Source: an uncultured Spirochaetota bacterium (lineage in GTDB: Bacteria; Spirochaetota; Spirochaetia; Treponematales; Rectinemataceae). Taken from it: DNA of 52,070 bases. The position numbers were made by a program, and so were the translations under genes. Below the pieces are notes generated by a model, which saw only the letters and a program-made list of their open reading frames with translations, was not told the DNA's origin and did not search any database. Every line of letters begins with the position of its first letter. Positions within the stretch are counted from its first letter, which is position 1. The stretch is taken from positions 1 through 52,070 of the forward strand of contig CAIJMU010000059.1 of assembly GCA_903821875.1 (NCBI GenBank), in the 5' to 3' direction. This document shows, piece by piece, positions 32,836-42,294 of the stretch.

Positions 32836-35283
32836 ATGGAACTGACCGAAGAATTCATTTCAGGGCTCGCAATCGACGAGATCGGCATACTGAAACGCAT
32901 CGCGTCTGAACTGACAATCCGGATGGAGCAGGTATCAGCAGTAATCGGCCTCGTGGCAGAGGGCTGCACAATTCCCTTCATCAGCCGCTACCGAAAGGAG
33001 CGCACCGGTAGCCTCGACGAGGTCCAGGTCCGCGATTCCGCCCATCACTTCGAAAGCTACAAGAATCTCGAAGAGCGGCGCATTGAGGTTATCAAGGGAA
33101 TCTTCGCCCTTGGGAAGCTCAGCCTGGAACTCTACAGCAACCTCAAGAAGGCCAATACCCTTGCTGAGATCGAAGATATCTGGACTCCATATAAGAAGAA
33201 AAAAAAGACCCGTGGAATGCTCGCAGAGGAAAGGGGCCTGTCCCCTCTCGCCGAAATCATGCTGGCCAAGGATGATGCCGCTGTCGAGGCTGCGGCCCCT
33301 CAATTCGTGCGCATAGACCCGGAAAAGGCCGAACTCACCGTCGCGACGCCCAAGGACGCCATAATGGGGGCCATGGACATTGTCGCCGAGCGCATGTCCC
33401 AGGATCCGGAAAATCGCGCTGCAGTGAAGTCGTACTACCTCAAGACCGGCCATCTCATCACCAAGGGCGTCGGCGACGAGGCGAAGAAGGAGACCTCTAC
33501 CTACCAGATGTACTGGGACTATGCGGAGCCCCTCAACCAGCTGAAAGCGCATCGCGTCCTTGCGGTCAATCGCGGAGAGCGTGAAAACGCCCTGGAAGTG
33601 AAGATCGACGTCGATGAAGAGGGAGCCGTATCAACGCTCAACGATCGGGCCTTCATCCATAACCGCTACCACAAGGAAGCCATCGAAGAAGGACTCCGCC
33701 GATTGCTCTCTCCTGCTGTCGTCCGCGAAATACGCTCCGATGCCCTCGAGGCAGCCGACACCCACGGAATTGTAGTCTTCTCCGAGAACCTCAAAAACCT
33801 CCTCATGCAGCCGCCTATCAAGGGCACCCGCGTCCTCGGTGTAGATCCTGGCATCCGCACAGGCACTAAATGCGCGGCGATGGACGAAACAGGCAAGTAC
33901 CTCGACTACTTCGTGATCATGCAGGAACAGAAACCCGACGAGGCCAAGAAGGCCATATCCGCGGCCGTGAAGAAACACAATATTGCCCTCATCGCTGTTG
34001 GCAACGGCACCGCAAGTCATGAGGTCCGCGAGATTGTTGCCTCGGCCATAAGTGAAAACTCGCTCGCCTGTGAATTTACCGTAGTGGACGAGGACGGAGC
34101 CTCGGTCTATTCGGCAAGCGACATCGCTCGTGAGGAGTTCCCTGACCTCGACCTCACCATACGGGGCGCCATATCCATCGGCCGCCGCCTTCAGGATCCC
34201 CTTGCCGAGCTTGTAAAGATCGACCCCAAGTCCATCGGGGTGGGCCTCTATCAGCACGATGTTAACCAGAAGAAGCTCTCCGAACAGCTCGACGAAGTCG
34301 TAGCCTCGGTCGTAAACAATGTCGGTGTAAACCTCAATACTGCAAGCCACTCCATCCTTCGCCACGTCTCAGGAATCAACGGTGGCCTCGCAAAGAAGAT
34401 AGTGAAGTACCGCGATGAAAAGGGTACGATCACTGGACGAGAGCAACTTCATGCAATACCAGGCCTTGGCGACAAGACCTTTGAGCAGTGCGCCGGTTTT
34501 CTCAAGATACCCGAAAGCTCCAATCCCCTCGACAACAGCTGGGTCCACCCCGAAAACTACCCGCTCGCCGAAGAACTGCTCCCCATCATTGCAGCCGGGG
34601 CCGACCCGGCCCGAGACCAGCGCCTTGTCCTCAAGGAGAAATACAGAGTTGGCGACACCACGATCGACGATATCCTCCTTGAACTCAAGAAGCCTAATCG
34701 CGACCCGCGTGACGGATTTCCTATGCCTATCCTCTCAAAAGGCGTAATCAAGTTCGAGGATCTCCAGGAAGGAATGAAAGTCACCGGCAAGGTAAAAAAT
34801 GTAGTCGACTTCGGTGCCTTTGTTGATATTGGTATCAAGGAATCAGCCCTCATCCACGTCTCCGAGATGAGCGACCGCTTCGTAAAAGATCCACTTGAAG
34901 CCCTCAAGGTTGGCGATGTAAAGGAATTCCGAATCATCAGCCTCGATGTTGCACGCCATCGCATTGGCCTTAGCCTAAAGAGCGAGCGTGGAGGGCAGCG
35001 CAGCTCTCCTCCCCCTGCACACACGCGGAACGGAGCCGCAGAGGCCGATCGCCATGCCGTCGTTCAGAAGAAGCCAAGCGAAGGCCTGCCGAACGCCGGT
35101 TCCGGCGGGAATGTCCCTGGGAGAGACCGCTTCCCTCCATCTGGCACAGCACCCGCATCGCGCGCCCGCGACGGCACGCGCCAGGAAAAGAGCTGGGAAC
35201 CCAGACGAGAGCGTTCCGACAAGGATGATGATGGCACGACCTACAACCCCTTTGCGGAGTTACTGAAAAACCGGAAAAAATGA
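32836..35283 (+). CDS. tex: Tex-family RNA-binding transcription accessory protein
   Basis: Tex binds nucleic acids and affects transcription; its exact reaction is unsettled. The 815-residue protein has the N-terminal helix-turn-helix-like domain (VAEGCTIPFISRYRKERTG), the YqgF-like RNase-H fold (VLGVDPGIRTGTKCAAMDETG), tandem HhH motifs (NTASHSILRHVSGINGGLAKKIVKYR...), and an S1 RNA-binding domain (KVTGKVKNVVDFGAFVDIGIKESALIHVSEM). A charged, Pro/Arg-rich disordered tail of about 95 residues follows. I chose ATG 32836 (MELTEEF...), which matches relatives; it lacks a clear ribosome site. Length is slightly above the usual ~770 because of the tail. Confidence 0.93.
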   Translation: MELTEEFISGLAIDEIGILKRIASELTIRMEQVSAVIGLVAEGCTIPFISRYRKERTGSLDEVQVRDSAHHFESYKNLEERRIEVIKGIFALGKLSLELYSNLKKANTLAEIEDIWTPYKKKKKTRGMLAEERGLSPLAEIMLAKDDAAVEAAAPQFVRIDPEKAELTVATPKDAIMGAMDIVAERMSQDPENRAAVKSYYLKTGHLITKGVGDEAKKETSTYQMYWDYAEPLNQLKAHRVLAVNRGERENALEVKIDVDEEGAVSTLNDRAFIHNRYHKEAIEEGLRRLLSPAVVREIRSDALEAADTHGIVVFSENLKNLLMQPPIKGTRVLGVDPGIRTGTKCAAMDETGKYLDYFVIMQEQKPDEAKKAISAAVKKHNIALIAVGNGTASHEVREIVASAISENSLACEFTVVDEDGASVYSASDIAREEFPDLDLTIRGAISIGRRLQDPLAELVKIDPKSIGVGLYQHDVNQKKLSEQLDEVVASVVNNVGVNLNTASHSILRHVSGINGGLAKKIVKYRDEKGTITGREQLHAIPGLGDKTFEQCAGFLKIPESSNPLDNSWVHPENYPLAEELLPIIAAGADPARDQRLVLKEKYRVGDTTIDDILLELKKPNRDPRDGFPMPILSKGVIKFEDLQEGMKVTGKVKNVVDFGAFVDIGIKESALIHVSEMSDRFVKDPLEALKVGDVKEFRIISLDVARHRIGLSLKSERGGQRSSPPPAHTRNGAAEADRHAVVQKKPSEGLPNAGSGGNVPGRDRFPPSGTAPASRARDGTRQEKSWEPRRERSDKDDDGTTYNPFAELLKNRKK

Positions 35284-35309
35284 TACCCTGAGGGAGGACA
35301 GCCACAGTC

Positions 35310-36044
35310 ATGAGCACCCCGATCATCATCACTACGCCACGACAGCGTATTCTGGGATTGGCAAGTTCTGGGCTTTTCTTGTTGCTGGCCATCGATCTCC
35401 TCAGTATGCCAGATTTCGAAATCTCTTTTTTCGGTGACCACTACTGGCTGTTTATTGGGGCTCTTTTTGCTGCAGCCCTAGCCGGAGTGCCCTGCGCCTT
35501 GCACTATTCAGCACACAGATTGCTTAGCACTGTCTTCCTTTCACTTCTCCCATTCGCCGCATGGTTCAGCCGCGATGGCTTGCTGGTTCCCATATTGTGT
35601 TTCCTTGCCATGACCTTGCTGTATCTCGAAGACAGGCTTAGGATCCACCCGATTTTCCGTGCACTTCTCGCAACCTTTATGCTGTTGATTCTAGGGCTAG
35701 TGCCGTCCTTCATTTCAGGATTCGGATTTCGTCACCTGATCTTGCATCTTGGCTTGGCGGTAGCTTTGCCCCTGTTCGCAGTAGCCTTGGCGAGCGGTTT
35801 CCTCCCTAGACTCTTCTCCCGGGGACGCGCAAGCATAAGCATGAGAACAGCAGGGTTGAGCGACAGGGAGAGACAGTTCAGTACGATGTTGCTTGCAGGA
35901 AACACACATCGGGAAATCGCAACTGCCAATAAAGTCGCCGAGTCCACGGTCAAAGCGACACTTTCCAATTCATATCGAAAACTCGGCGTATCGTCCGCCA
36001 ATGAGTTGAGAAGGCTGGAAGCAGACTTCAAGATTGTTGACTGA
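35310..36044 (+). CDS. membrane-anchored LuxR-type transcription regulator
   Basis: This 244-residue protein has about five or six membrane segments in its first 170 residues (for example LASSGLFLLLAIDLLSM, HYWLFIGALFAAALAGVP, LLSTVFLSLLPFAAWF, ILCFLAMTLLYL, ALLATFMLLILGLVPSFI). These are followed by a cytosolic GerE/LuxR helix-turn-helix (LSDRERQFSTMLLAGNTHREIA... VAESTVKATLSNSYRKLGV, about residues 180-235). There is no receiver or ligand-binding domain, so the signal must be felt within the membrane. GGGAGGACAGCC precedes the ATG. Codon use is less GC-biased than in tex. The next genes (exported protein, aroDE, era) run in the same direction. Confidence 0.82.
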   Translation: MSTPIIITTPRQRILGLASSGLFLLLAIDLLSMPDFEISFFGDHYWLFIGALFAAALAGVPCALHYSAHRLLSTVFLSLLPFAAWFSRDGLLVPILCFLAMTLLYLEDRLRIHPIFRALLATFMLLILGLVPSFISGFGFRHLILHLGLAVALPLFAVALASGFLPRLFSRGRASISMRTAGLSDRERQFSTMLLAGNTHREIATANKVAESTVKATLSNSYRKLGVSSANELRRLEADFKIVD

Positions 36045-36142
36045 TCCCGTCCTCATTCAAATTTCATCAACAGATATCTTCCCTGCCCCCATGAGAAGTG
36101 ATCCGCTTGCATGGGAAGTGTCCGACCGCTACAGTGTTGCCG

Positions 36143-36601
36143 ATGAGTTGGACCTTTCAATCATTCATCCTGCTTGTCCTCATGACGACGCCAGTCATGG
36201 CACAGCAGGTTTTCTATCCAGATGATCCGTCAGCCTTGCTTGGCGCAGGTCCTACAGAATCCATCGCAGCTCGTGGTCCGCCTGTCTCGGTCTCTGCCCT
36301 GCGAGGATCCGAACCTTGGCAGGACGATGTCGTTTTTTCCTATAGCGATGGCTCCCGACTCCACTTGTTTGACAATCATCTCTGGCAGATTGTCGTATCA
36401 CTGGGGTATCAAGGGTCTATCCTAGGAGTCTTCATAGGCGATGAGCCTTCCAAAGTGATATCGCTACTGGGAGAGCCATTTATAGCAAGCGGCGACGCCA
36501 TGGTATGGCGCCTGCCGTGGCGAGGGTATCCTGTCATGATGCGAATGATAGCCAAGGAATCAAAGGTGGTCGAAATCGCCATTTTCAGGGCAGATTTCTA
36601 A
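36143..36601 (+). CDS. small exported protein of unknown function
   Basis: The product of 152 residues starts with a signal peptide (MSWTFQSFILLVLMTTPVMAQQ, cleavage after Ala near residue 20). The C-terminal half reads ILGVFIGDEPSKVISLLGEPF...MVWRLPWRGYPVMMRMIAKESKVVEIAIF, a pattern like SmpA/OmlA-type or related small periplasmic domains in which a short helix with LGEP precedes a strand bearing a Trp-Arg. This is only a resemblance. The frame is open from GTG 36098, but ATG 36143 gives the signal peptide directly. Its TAA stop touches the aroDE ATG. Confidence 0.65.
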   Translation: MSWTFQSFILLVLMTTPVMAQQVFYPDDPSALLGAGPTESIAARGPPVSVSALRGSEPWQDDVVFSYSDGSRLHLFDNHLWQIVVSLGYQGSILGVFIGDEPSKVISLLGEPFIASGDAMVWRLPWRGYPVMMRMIAKESKVVEIAIFRADF

Positions 36602-38113
36602 ATGAGCAGCAATCCTGGAATATGCCTCTGCCTGACCGGTCGAAGCATTGAAGAAGATCTCAGAATTCTCGACCTCTACCGTGGGCAAGTCGATCTTGTC
36701 GAGGTCCGAGCTGACTATCTTGCTGCTGAGGAAATGCCGCACTTGCGGAGCTTTCCGGAACGGGCGGGTCTGCCGAGCATCCTGACTGTCAGACGAAAGT
36801 GCGACGGGGGATGCTTTGAAGGCGGTGAAGGTGTCCGCCTGGTGATGCTTGCCAAAGGCCTTACCCATGCGCGTGCCGATTCTGTCGCCAACTTCGCCTA
36901 TGTGGATCTCGAAAGCGATTTCCATGTCCCGGCAATCGAAGAAGTCTGCCGCATTTTTGGCACCAGGATTATTCGATCAACGCATGTATTCAGCCCTGGG
37001 TCGAAGGACCTCAACGCAATTTGGGCAACTGTAGCCGCTGACCAAAACGAGATTCCCAAACTCGTCATTACCTGCGATGGCTCCGAAGATTTCGCTAAGT
37101 TCCTCCAATGGTCGATATCTCTGCCTCCTGGCGACCGCATCCTGATTGGGACTGGAGTCTATGGATTCCCTACTCGAATCCTTGCCCACAAGATCGGTTC
37201 GTTGTTTGTGTATGCCAGCGCTTTAGGTGCAGGATACGCTGCTGCTGCACCTGGGCAAATTGATCCGGAGCAGCTGATCGATGTCTACCATTTCCGGGCG
37301 CTTAGCCACGATACCATTATCTATGCCCTCGGCGGCGGACAAGCGGTCATCAGTTCACGAGCGCCGGAGCTTCATAATGCCGCTTTCGCGGCGGCAGGCA
37401 TTGACGCCGTCTATCTTCCTCTGCCATCGACTGATATCGATTCCTTTCTCGCCGCCGCCGAGATAGCCGGGGTTCAAGGCGCTTCCATCACTGTCCCCCA
37501 TAAAGAAGCCATCCTGAATCGCCTCCACTCCATTTCCGAAGAAGCACTTTCGGTTGGAGCATGCAACACAATCATCCGGACAGATCAAGGGTGGCACGGC
37601 CATAATACCGATACAACTGGTTTTGCCCGGGACCTGACCCACTTCTTGCGGAGAGACGATCTTGTAGGGCTAAAAGTCACTATTGTCGGAGCTGGAGGTG
37701 TAGCACGCGCAGTTGCAAGTGTCATCGCCCGCCTTGGCGGCAAAGGGCTCATCATCAACAGGACCCTCTCCCGGGCGCGCAATATTGCCCGAAAGTATGG
37801 ATTCCAGTGGGCCAGCAACGATGAGCGCGTAAATGATCTTGTCATGGAGCATTCCGACCTCATCATCAACGCCACCAGTGTTGGAATGGAGGGTGATGCC
37901 GAATCCGATAGAGATCCCCTGGACTGGTATGAGTTTTCTGGCCATGAAGCCGTGTATGACTTGATTTATAGACCCGACAAAACCCCCTTCCTGCTCCGCG
38001 CCTACTCTGTCGGTTGCAGGATCTCGAACGGCATGGGCATGCTGCGATATCAAGCAGCGGAACAGTTCCGAATCTGGATGGGGCGTGAGCCCCCATCAAC
38101 CTACCTGAATTGA
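36602..38113 (+). CDS. aroDE: bifunctional 3-dehydroquinate dehydratase / shikimate dehydrogenase
   Basis: This single 503-residue chain would catalyse steps 3 and 4 of the shikimate pathway. Residues 1 to about 215 are type I dehydroquinase (AroD): Glu in YVDLESD, His in IRSTHVF and Schiff-base Lys in IPKLVITCD are all present. From about residue 235 (IIYALGGGQAVISSRAPELHNAAF) it is AroE: TVPHKE, HNTDTTGFARDL, the NADP loop GAGGVARAV, INRTLSRA, INATSVGM and the end GMGMLRYQAAEQFRIW. In AroE the usual first motif is (V)xGxPxxHSxSPxxHN; here it reads GGGQAVISSRAPELHNAAF, somewhat altered. It begins right after the preceding stop and has no ribosome site of its own, so it is probably coupled. 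Confidence 0.93.
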   Translation: MSSNPGICLCLTGRSIEEDLRILDLYRGQVDLVEVRADYLAAEEMPHLRSFPERAGLPSILTVRRKCDGGCFEGGEGVRLVMLAKGLTHARADSVANFAYVDLESDFHVPAIEEVCRIFGTRIIRSTHVFSPGSKDLNAIWATVAADQNEIPKLVITCDGSEDFAKFLQWSISLPPGDRILIGTGVYGFPTRILAHKIGSLFVYASALGAGYAAAAPGQIDPEQLIDVYHFRALSHDTIIYALGGGQAVISSRAPELHNAAFAAAGIDAVYLPLPSTDIDSFLAAAEIAGVQGASITVPHKEAILNRLHSISEEALSVGACNTIIRTDQGWHGHNTDTTGFARDLTHFLRRDDLVGLKVTIVGAGGVARAVASVIARLGGKGLIINRTLSRARNIARKYGFQWASNDERVNDLVMEHSDLIINATSVGMEGDAESDRDPLDWYEFSGHEAVYDLIYRPDKTPFLLRAYSVGCRISNGMGMLRYQAAEQFRIWMGREPPSTYLN

Positions 38114-38119
38114 GGGAAC

Positions 38120-38995
38120 ATGGGAAAATCAGCCTTCGTTGCAATTGTCGGACGCCCATCAGCAGGAAAATCGACCTTGATCAATGCGCTTTGTGGTGAA
38201 AAGGTCTCCATAGTCTCACCTGTTCCACAAACCACCAGAAACGCAGTACGAGGAATTGTCACCCGTCCAGAGGGTCAGCTTGTCTTCCTCGACACGCCCG
38301 GTTTCCATCTCTCGGATAAGAAGCTCAACAAGAAACTTGCGGATGTTGCGAGGGCAGCCTTTTCCAATGCAGACATCGTGCTCTATGTCGTCGATGCCAC
38401 TCGCAAGGCCGCAGCCGAGGAGGAGGCCCTTGCTGCCGCCCTTTCGCCTGTTTCGAATCTCATGGTTGCAGCAATCAATAAAGTTGATGCCAAGGAAGCA
38501 GCCGAACCCGAGGCGCGCGCCTTCATAGAAGCTCGATTCCCTACAACGCAGATACTTTCCATCTCAGCATTGCATAAACGAGGACTCGATGCCCTGTTGG
38601 CCTTATTGTTCAGCAAGGCGACAGAAGGTCCAACCTGGTATCCAGAGGAATACTATACAGACCAGGAGCCAGTTTTCCGCATTGCGGAAATCATACGCGA
38701 AAAGGTAATGCTTCATACCAGGGAAGAACTTCCTCATGCGGTGTATGTAGCGTACGCCAACTCAAACAAGGAAGAGGATGGATCCCTTGAGGCAGCATAT
38801 GATCTTGTAGTCGAACGTGACTCACAAAAGGGAATCCTGATCGGAAAAGCAGGAAGCATGATAAAGCAGATACGTGAAGAGGCAGAGGCCGATCTTGCTA
38901 GTATTTTTGACTATCATATCAAGCTGCGACTTCGGGTTAGGGTCGATCAAAACTGGAGAAGCGACGAGAAGCGGCTGACAGAACTGATCTTCTAG
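38120..38995 (+). CDS. era: GTPase Era
   Basis: Era binds the 3' end of 16S rRNA and helps 30S assembly. The 291-residue protein has the GTPase domain (G1 GRPSAGKST, G2 region SPVPQTTRNAVRG, G3 DTPGFH, G4 NKVD, G5 SALHKRG) and the C-terminal KH domain (KGILIGKAGSMIKQIREEAEADL). Length is normal. GAGGGA lies ahead of the ATG, 6 bases after aroDE. It ends the rightward run; 68 bases separate it from the convergent DinB-like gene, with no clear terminator between. Confidence 0.96.
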   Translation: MGKSAFVAIVGRPSAGKSTLINALCGEKVSIVSPVPQTTRNAVRGIVTRPEGQLVFLDTPGFHLSDKKLNKKLADVARAAFSNADIVLYVVDATRKAAAEEEALAAALSPVSNLMVAAINKVDAKEAAEPEARAFIEARFPTTQILSISALHKRGLDALLALLFSKATEGPTWYPEEYYTDQEPVFRIAEIIREKVMLHTREELPHAVYVAYANSNKEEDGSLEAAYDLVVERDSQKGILIGKAGSMIKQIREEAEADLASIFDYHIKLRLRVRVDQNWRSDEKRLTELIF

Positions 38996-39063
38996 CGTCC
39001 GCGTCCCGGGCCGATGCGCTATAAATCAGAGCTGCTGGCTATTATTCGCTGCTCAGCATGAGA

Positions 39064-39555
39064 TCAGGGGCGCGTGTGTTCCCAGGCTTCCTTGTTGCGT
39101 TTGATGTACCCTTCATGGAGTTTCCCATGACCCTGATAGATCGTGAGCAAGTCGACCAACCCAAGCTTGCCGCGGACAGGATGCATGACCCAATACTCGT
39201 TCCAGTCATCATCGGCGCAGGCACGAATTGTCGCACAGCTCAACGCTCTCAATTTCAGGGCGACGCCAAGGCAGGATCGACCATCGGCCTGGTCATAATG
39301 CAAGCGGTCATGCCACTGCTCCTCCTCCCATACTGGGACGACAAAGCCAGGCTGCGCCACTGAAGCACGCAAGCGGAAACAGCAAGAAATATCCGCATCA
39401 AGGAGATGCGCCAGGTGGGCATTGATTGACCAAGCATCCGGCAAAGCTGGCAGGAATTTCAACGCAGTGTCAGGAACGACGGCCAGCAAGGCCGCTATGC
39501 CATCGTATGATCGCTCAAAGGACTCTATCAGCCCGACTTTCTCTTGGTGTGTAAT
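39064..39555 (-). CDS. DinB-like protein, apparently started at ATT
   Basis: The protein resembles the DinB/YfiT four-helix superfamily: a first helix with THQEKVGLIESFERSY, PDAWSINAHLAHLLDADI (His at the metal-site position) and LVDLLTIYQGHGKLHEGYIKR near the end with further His residues. These proteins bind divalent metal and often transfer thiols. No ATG, GTG or TTG exists between the upstream stop (39627) and TTG 39489, which would cut off the first helix. A perfect AGGAGG (39566-39561) sits 5 bases ahead of ATT 39555, giving 163 residues with a complete first helix. I therefore choose ATT, a rare start known from infC. Family assignment is moderate. Confidence 0.72.
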   Translation of the reverse strand: MTHQEKVGLIESFERSYDGIAALLAVVPDTALKFLPALPDAWSINAHLAHLLDADISCCFRLRASVAQPGFVVPVWEEEQWHDRLHYDQADGRSCLGVALKLRALSCATIRACADDDWNEYWVMHPVRGKLGLVDLLTIYQGHGKLHEGYIKRNKEAWEHTRP

Positions 39556-39667
39556 AGCAACCTCCTGGATTCCCGACTTTTCATTGGGCTGCGCAGCCGC
39601 GCCATTGCATCCTGCTCCAGAATTCTAAGCCGTGGCCCTGCATTCGTCAACTTTCGGCACCAGCACG

Positions 39668-39698
39668 AAAAAAAGGATGTCCCACCTCGAGACATCCT
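39668..39698 (-). terminator. Rho-independent terminator of the rpmH-jag operon
   Basis: On the minus strand AGGATGTC/GACATCCT form an 8-bp stem with a 9-base loop, followed by seven T residues. It lies 22 bases after the jag stop. Confidence 0.9.
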
Positions 39699-39720
39699 CT
39701 CCTTCTACCTTGAGGTACTC

Positions 39721-40446
39721 TTACAGCCGCCCACGAAAATGAACGCGCACCTGCTTGTAGAGGCCCTCTCCCTCACTTTTTGTGGTGATATCAACAATAT
39801 CGTTGAGAGTTGTGTGCACGATGCGCCGCTCGAAGGGGTTCATAGGTTCAAGCAGCACTGACTGTCGGGTGCGGCGGACCTGCTCTGCAGTATCATAGGC
39901 TAGGCGGACAAGCGCTTCCTCGCGCCGGATCCTGTAGTTCTCTGAATCAAGAATGACGCGGATATCCTCGCGGCCAAGTCTGCCTGCATATACGTTGACA
40001 AGCAATTGCAGCGCGTCAAGGTTTTTCCCCTTCTTTCCAATAATGATCGATGCATGTTCACTATCAATCCTCAGCCCCAGCTTGCGGTCCTCTCGGAAAA
40101 GGACCGCGACTTCGCTGGAATAGCCCATGCCTTCAATCACGCGCTTTGTGAACTCGATGAGCTTTGCTTCATCGTCCACTGAAAGCGGCTCAGCTGGTTC
40201 TTGTTCGATACCACCCGAGGGAGCTTTATAGGATGCAACGCGAGTGCCAGATTCTTCATGGGTCTTTTCTTTGGGAACTCCTGGCTCATTGGTATGAACT
40301 CGGATCTTCACGCGCCCCTTGCGGAATATTCCACCTGCCTCAGACTCGATAATCTCGACATCGAAGCCATCCCGCTCAAGGCGCAGCTCCTTTACAGCCG
40401 CGTCTATCGCGTCTTTTTCAGTTCGTCCCTCGAATTCATGAACCAT
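39721..40446 (-). CDS. jag: Jag/KhpB RNA-binding protein
   Basis: The 241-residue protein has the Jag N-terminal domain (MVHEFEGRTEKDAIDAAVKELRLERDGFDVEII...), a linker, a type II KH domain with IIGKKGKNLDALQLLVN (about residues 130-160), and an R3H domain with NPFERRIVHTTL near the C terminus. KhpB proteins bind many RNAs and in Gram-positive bacteria affect cell elongation. It lies 33 bases after yidC, the usual neighbour. Last gene of the rpmH-rnpA-yidD-yidC-jag operon, with a strong terminator behind it. Confidence 0.93.
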   Translation of the reverse strand: MVHEFEGRTEKDAIDAAVKELRLERDGFDVEIIESEAGGIFRKGRVKIRVHTNEPGVPKEKTHEESGTRVASYKAPSGGIEQEPAEPLSVDDEAKLIEFTKRVIEGMGYSSEVAVLFREDRKLGLRIDSEHASIIIGKKGKNLDALQLLVNVYAGRLGREDIRVILDSENYRIRREEALVRLAYDTAEQVRRTRQSVLLEPMNPFERRIVHTTLNDIVDITTKSEGEGLYKQVRVHFRGRL

Positions 40447-40479
40447 AGGTCATCTCCTGTGGAGAGCAGAGTCGATCCT

Positions 40480-42294
40480 TCATCTCTTGCCGAGCTTTTC
40501 GGCGGCCACTTTCGCCTTATGGGCCTTGATATAGTCATTGATGATGATCTGCTGGAAAATTGTGAGCACATTCTGGGCGATCCAGTACACGAGCAGACCC
40601 GATGGAACGTCATACAGCATGAAGAAGAAAACGATCGGCATGCCGTACATCATGAGCTTCATCTGGTTTGCGCTTTGTCCTGTCTGCGGCATCTGCGTGA
40701 ACTTGCCGTACAACAGCTGACTACCGACATACAGAATTGGCAGGAGCCGAAGATCAGTCCACCCTAGCAGGGGAACCTGGAAGCCGCCAAAGTTCCAGAC
40801 ACTTTCCGGCACGGAAAGGTCTGGAATCCATCCTGGAATAAAACTTGCTCCACGTAGGTCAAAGTGCGTATTGAAAAGATTGTACATCGCAATGAAGAGG
40901 GGGAACTGTATCAGCAAGGGCAAGCAACCCGACATTGGATTGTAGCCTTCCTTCTTATAGAACTCCGCCATCTCCTGGTTGAGCTTCTGGGGATTGTTCT
41001 TGTGCTTGGCCTGCAGCTCCTGCATTTTGGGCTGAAGTTCGGCCATTCGAGCCGAAGCCATTGAGCCCTTCTTGGTCAGCGGGAAAAAAGCGACCTTGAC
41101 AAGGATTGTGAGCAGAATGATGGAGACACCATAATTCGGGACAAGCTTGTAGAACAGGTTCATGATGAGCTTAAGGAAATCCTCGAGCCACTTCAGCAGG
41201 TTGGTATTATCCAACACATTCTCTAGCTGCATATCCTGGATTTTGAATGCATTCCTGTCAGGATAGTCATACTTAGCAAGTGTCGCACTCGTTATAGGGC
41301 CGAAATAGAAATACCATAGATCTTGCTGTGAACTCACGCTGATGGTAGGTCGAGAGAATGACATCGCCGTTGTCTGTGTCGGGCTCGGCGCTGATTCCAC
41401 ATAGGTGGTTTCAAACCTGTCCAGCTTGGGAACTGCAACAAAGGCAAAGTACTTGCCTGAAATCGCTGTCCAAACTGGCTGTTTTGCCGGAGACCAGGGC
41501 TGGTTTTTCTGCTTCTCTTCTTTTCTCTTGCCTTCTGCAAAAGAAAGGATTTTCCTGATATCTGATCCCTGTCCAGCCGAATCTATCGATGGTCCTATGC
41601 GGGGACCAAAGGAAAGGGTATAGGCTGTACTACCTTGGCCAAGGGGCAAGGCTGCGTTCTCTGAATTGTCCAGCTTGATCGCCATCCCAAACAGATACTC
41701 GCCATCCTTGAACGAAAAAATCTTGCGGTAGGTGAATGGAATTGGATCGGGTCGACCGGCAACCGTTGAATACAGCGTACGCGTAAACTCAATGGTTTTG
41801 CCATCCGCACTCTTGGTAACCTTCATAGGCTCACGCATGGGCTGGGTTGCTTCGGATCCGAAGGCAACGGCAAAGCCTTGTACATCTGGCGTCCCTGGGA
41901 CGAACAGATCCACATTGCCAGCCTTCTCCTTGTGCTTCTTCAGCTTCAGGGAAACCAGCTCACCGCCCTTGTTGCTAAACTCGGCTGATAGCAGGTCAGT
42001 CTCGACATGGTCAGTCCGCACAGCAATAGAATCAGAAGGCATAGTAACTGCCGGCTTGGCCGGTATCAGCGAGGGCGCAGGCGATACCGATATTCCGACA
42101 ACCGCTGGCGCCTGGGGCACAGGTTGGGAAGTCGGCGCTGGCGCTGGCGCCGGCGTGCTGACAGGCGGAGACTGCTGGGTTGTCGGAAAGAACATGCCTT
42201 GAATCCAGAATCCGATGGTGATCACCACAACGGAAAGGACAACAGCAATGATGGTCCGTTTGTTTTCGGCAGGGTCGTTGGTATTGATGCTCAT
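40480..42294 (-). CDS. yidC: membrane protein insertase YidC
   Basis: YidC inserts and folds inner-membrane proteins. The 604-residue protein is the long Gram-negative form: N-terminal membrane anchor (residues 13-32, [23 protein letters not shown]), a Pro/Ala-rich linker, a large periplasmic beta domain (about 80-360) and the conserved insertase core with five membrane segments. The core includes [39 protein letters not shown] with its conserved Arg-free Lys/Thr groove region, and [23 protein letters not shown]. The C-terminal tail is basic. It overlaps yidD by 4 bases (ATGA). Confidence 0.96.
   Translation of the reverse strand: MSINTNDPAENKRTIIAVVLSVVVITIGFWIQGMFFPTTQQSPPVSTPAPAPAPTSQPVPQAPAVVGISVSPAPSLIPAKPAVTMPSDSIAVRTDHVETDLLSAEFSNKGGELVSLKLKKHKEKAGNVDLFVPGTPDVQGFAVAFGSEATQPMREPMKVTKSADGKTIEFTRTLYSTVAGRPDPIPFTYRKIFSFKDGEYLFGMAIKLDNSENAALPLGQGSTAYTLSFGPRIGPSIDSAGQGSDIRKILSFAEGKRKEEKQKNQPWSPAKQPVWTAISGKYFAFVAVPKLDRFETTYVESAPSPTQTTAMSFSRPTISVSSQQDLWYFYFGPITSATLAKYDYPDRNAFKIQDMQLENVLDNTNLLKWLEDFLKLIMNLFYKLVPNYGVSIILLTILVKVAFFPLTKKGSMASARMAELQPKMQELQAKHKNNPQKLNQEMAEFYKKEGYNPMSGCLPLLIQFPLFIAMYNLFNTHFDLRGASFIPGWIPDLSVPESVWNFGGFQVPLLGWTDLRLLPILYVGSQLLYGKFTQMPQTGQSANQMKLMMYGMPIVFFFMLYDVPSGLLVYWIAQNVLTIFQQIIINDYIKAHKAKVAAEKLGKR

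Noticed and set aside
36034-36142. Start of the small exported protein at GTG 36098
   Set aside because: It would put 15 polar residues ahead of the signal peptide and has no ribosome site; ATG 36143 starts directly at the signal sequence.
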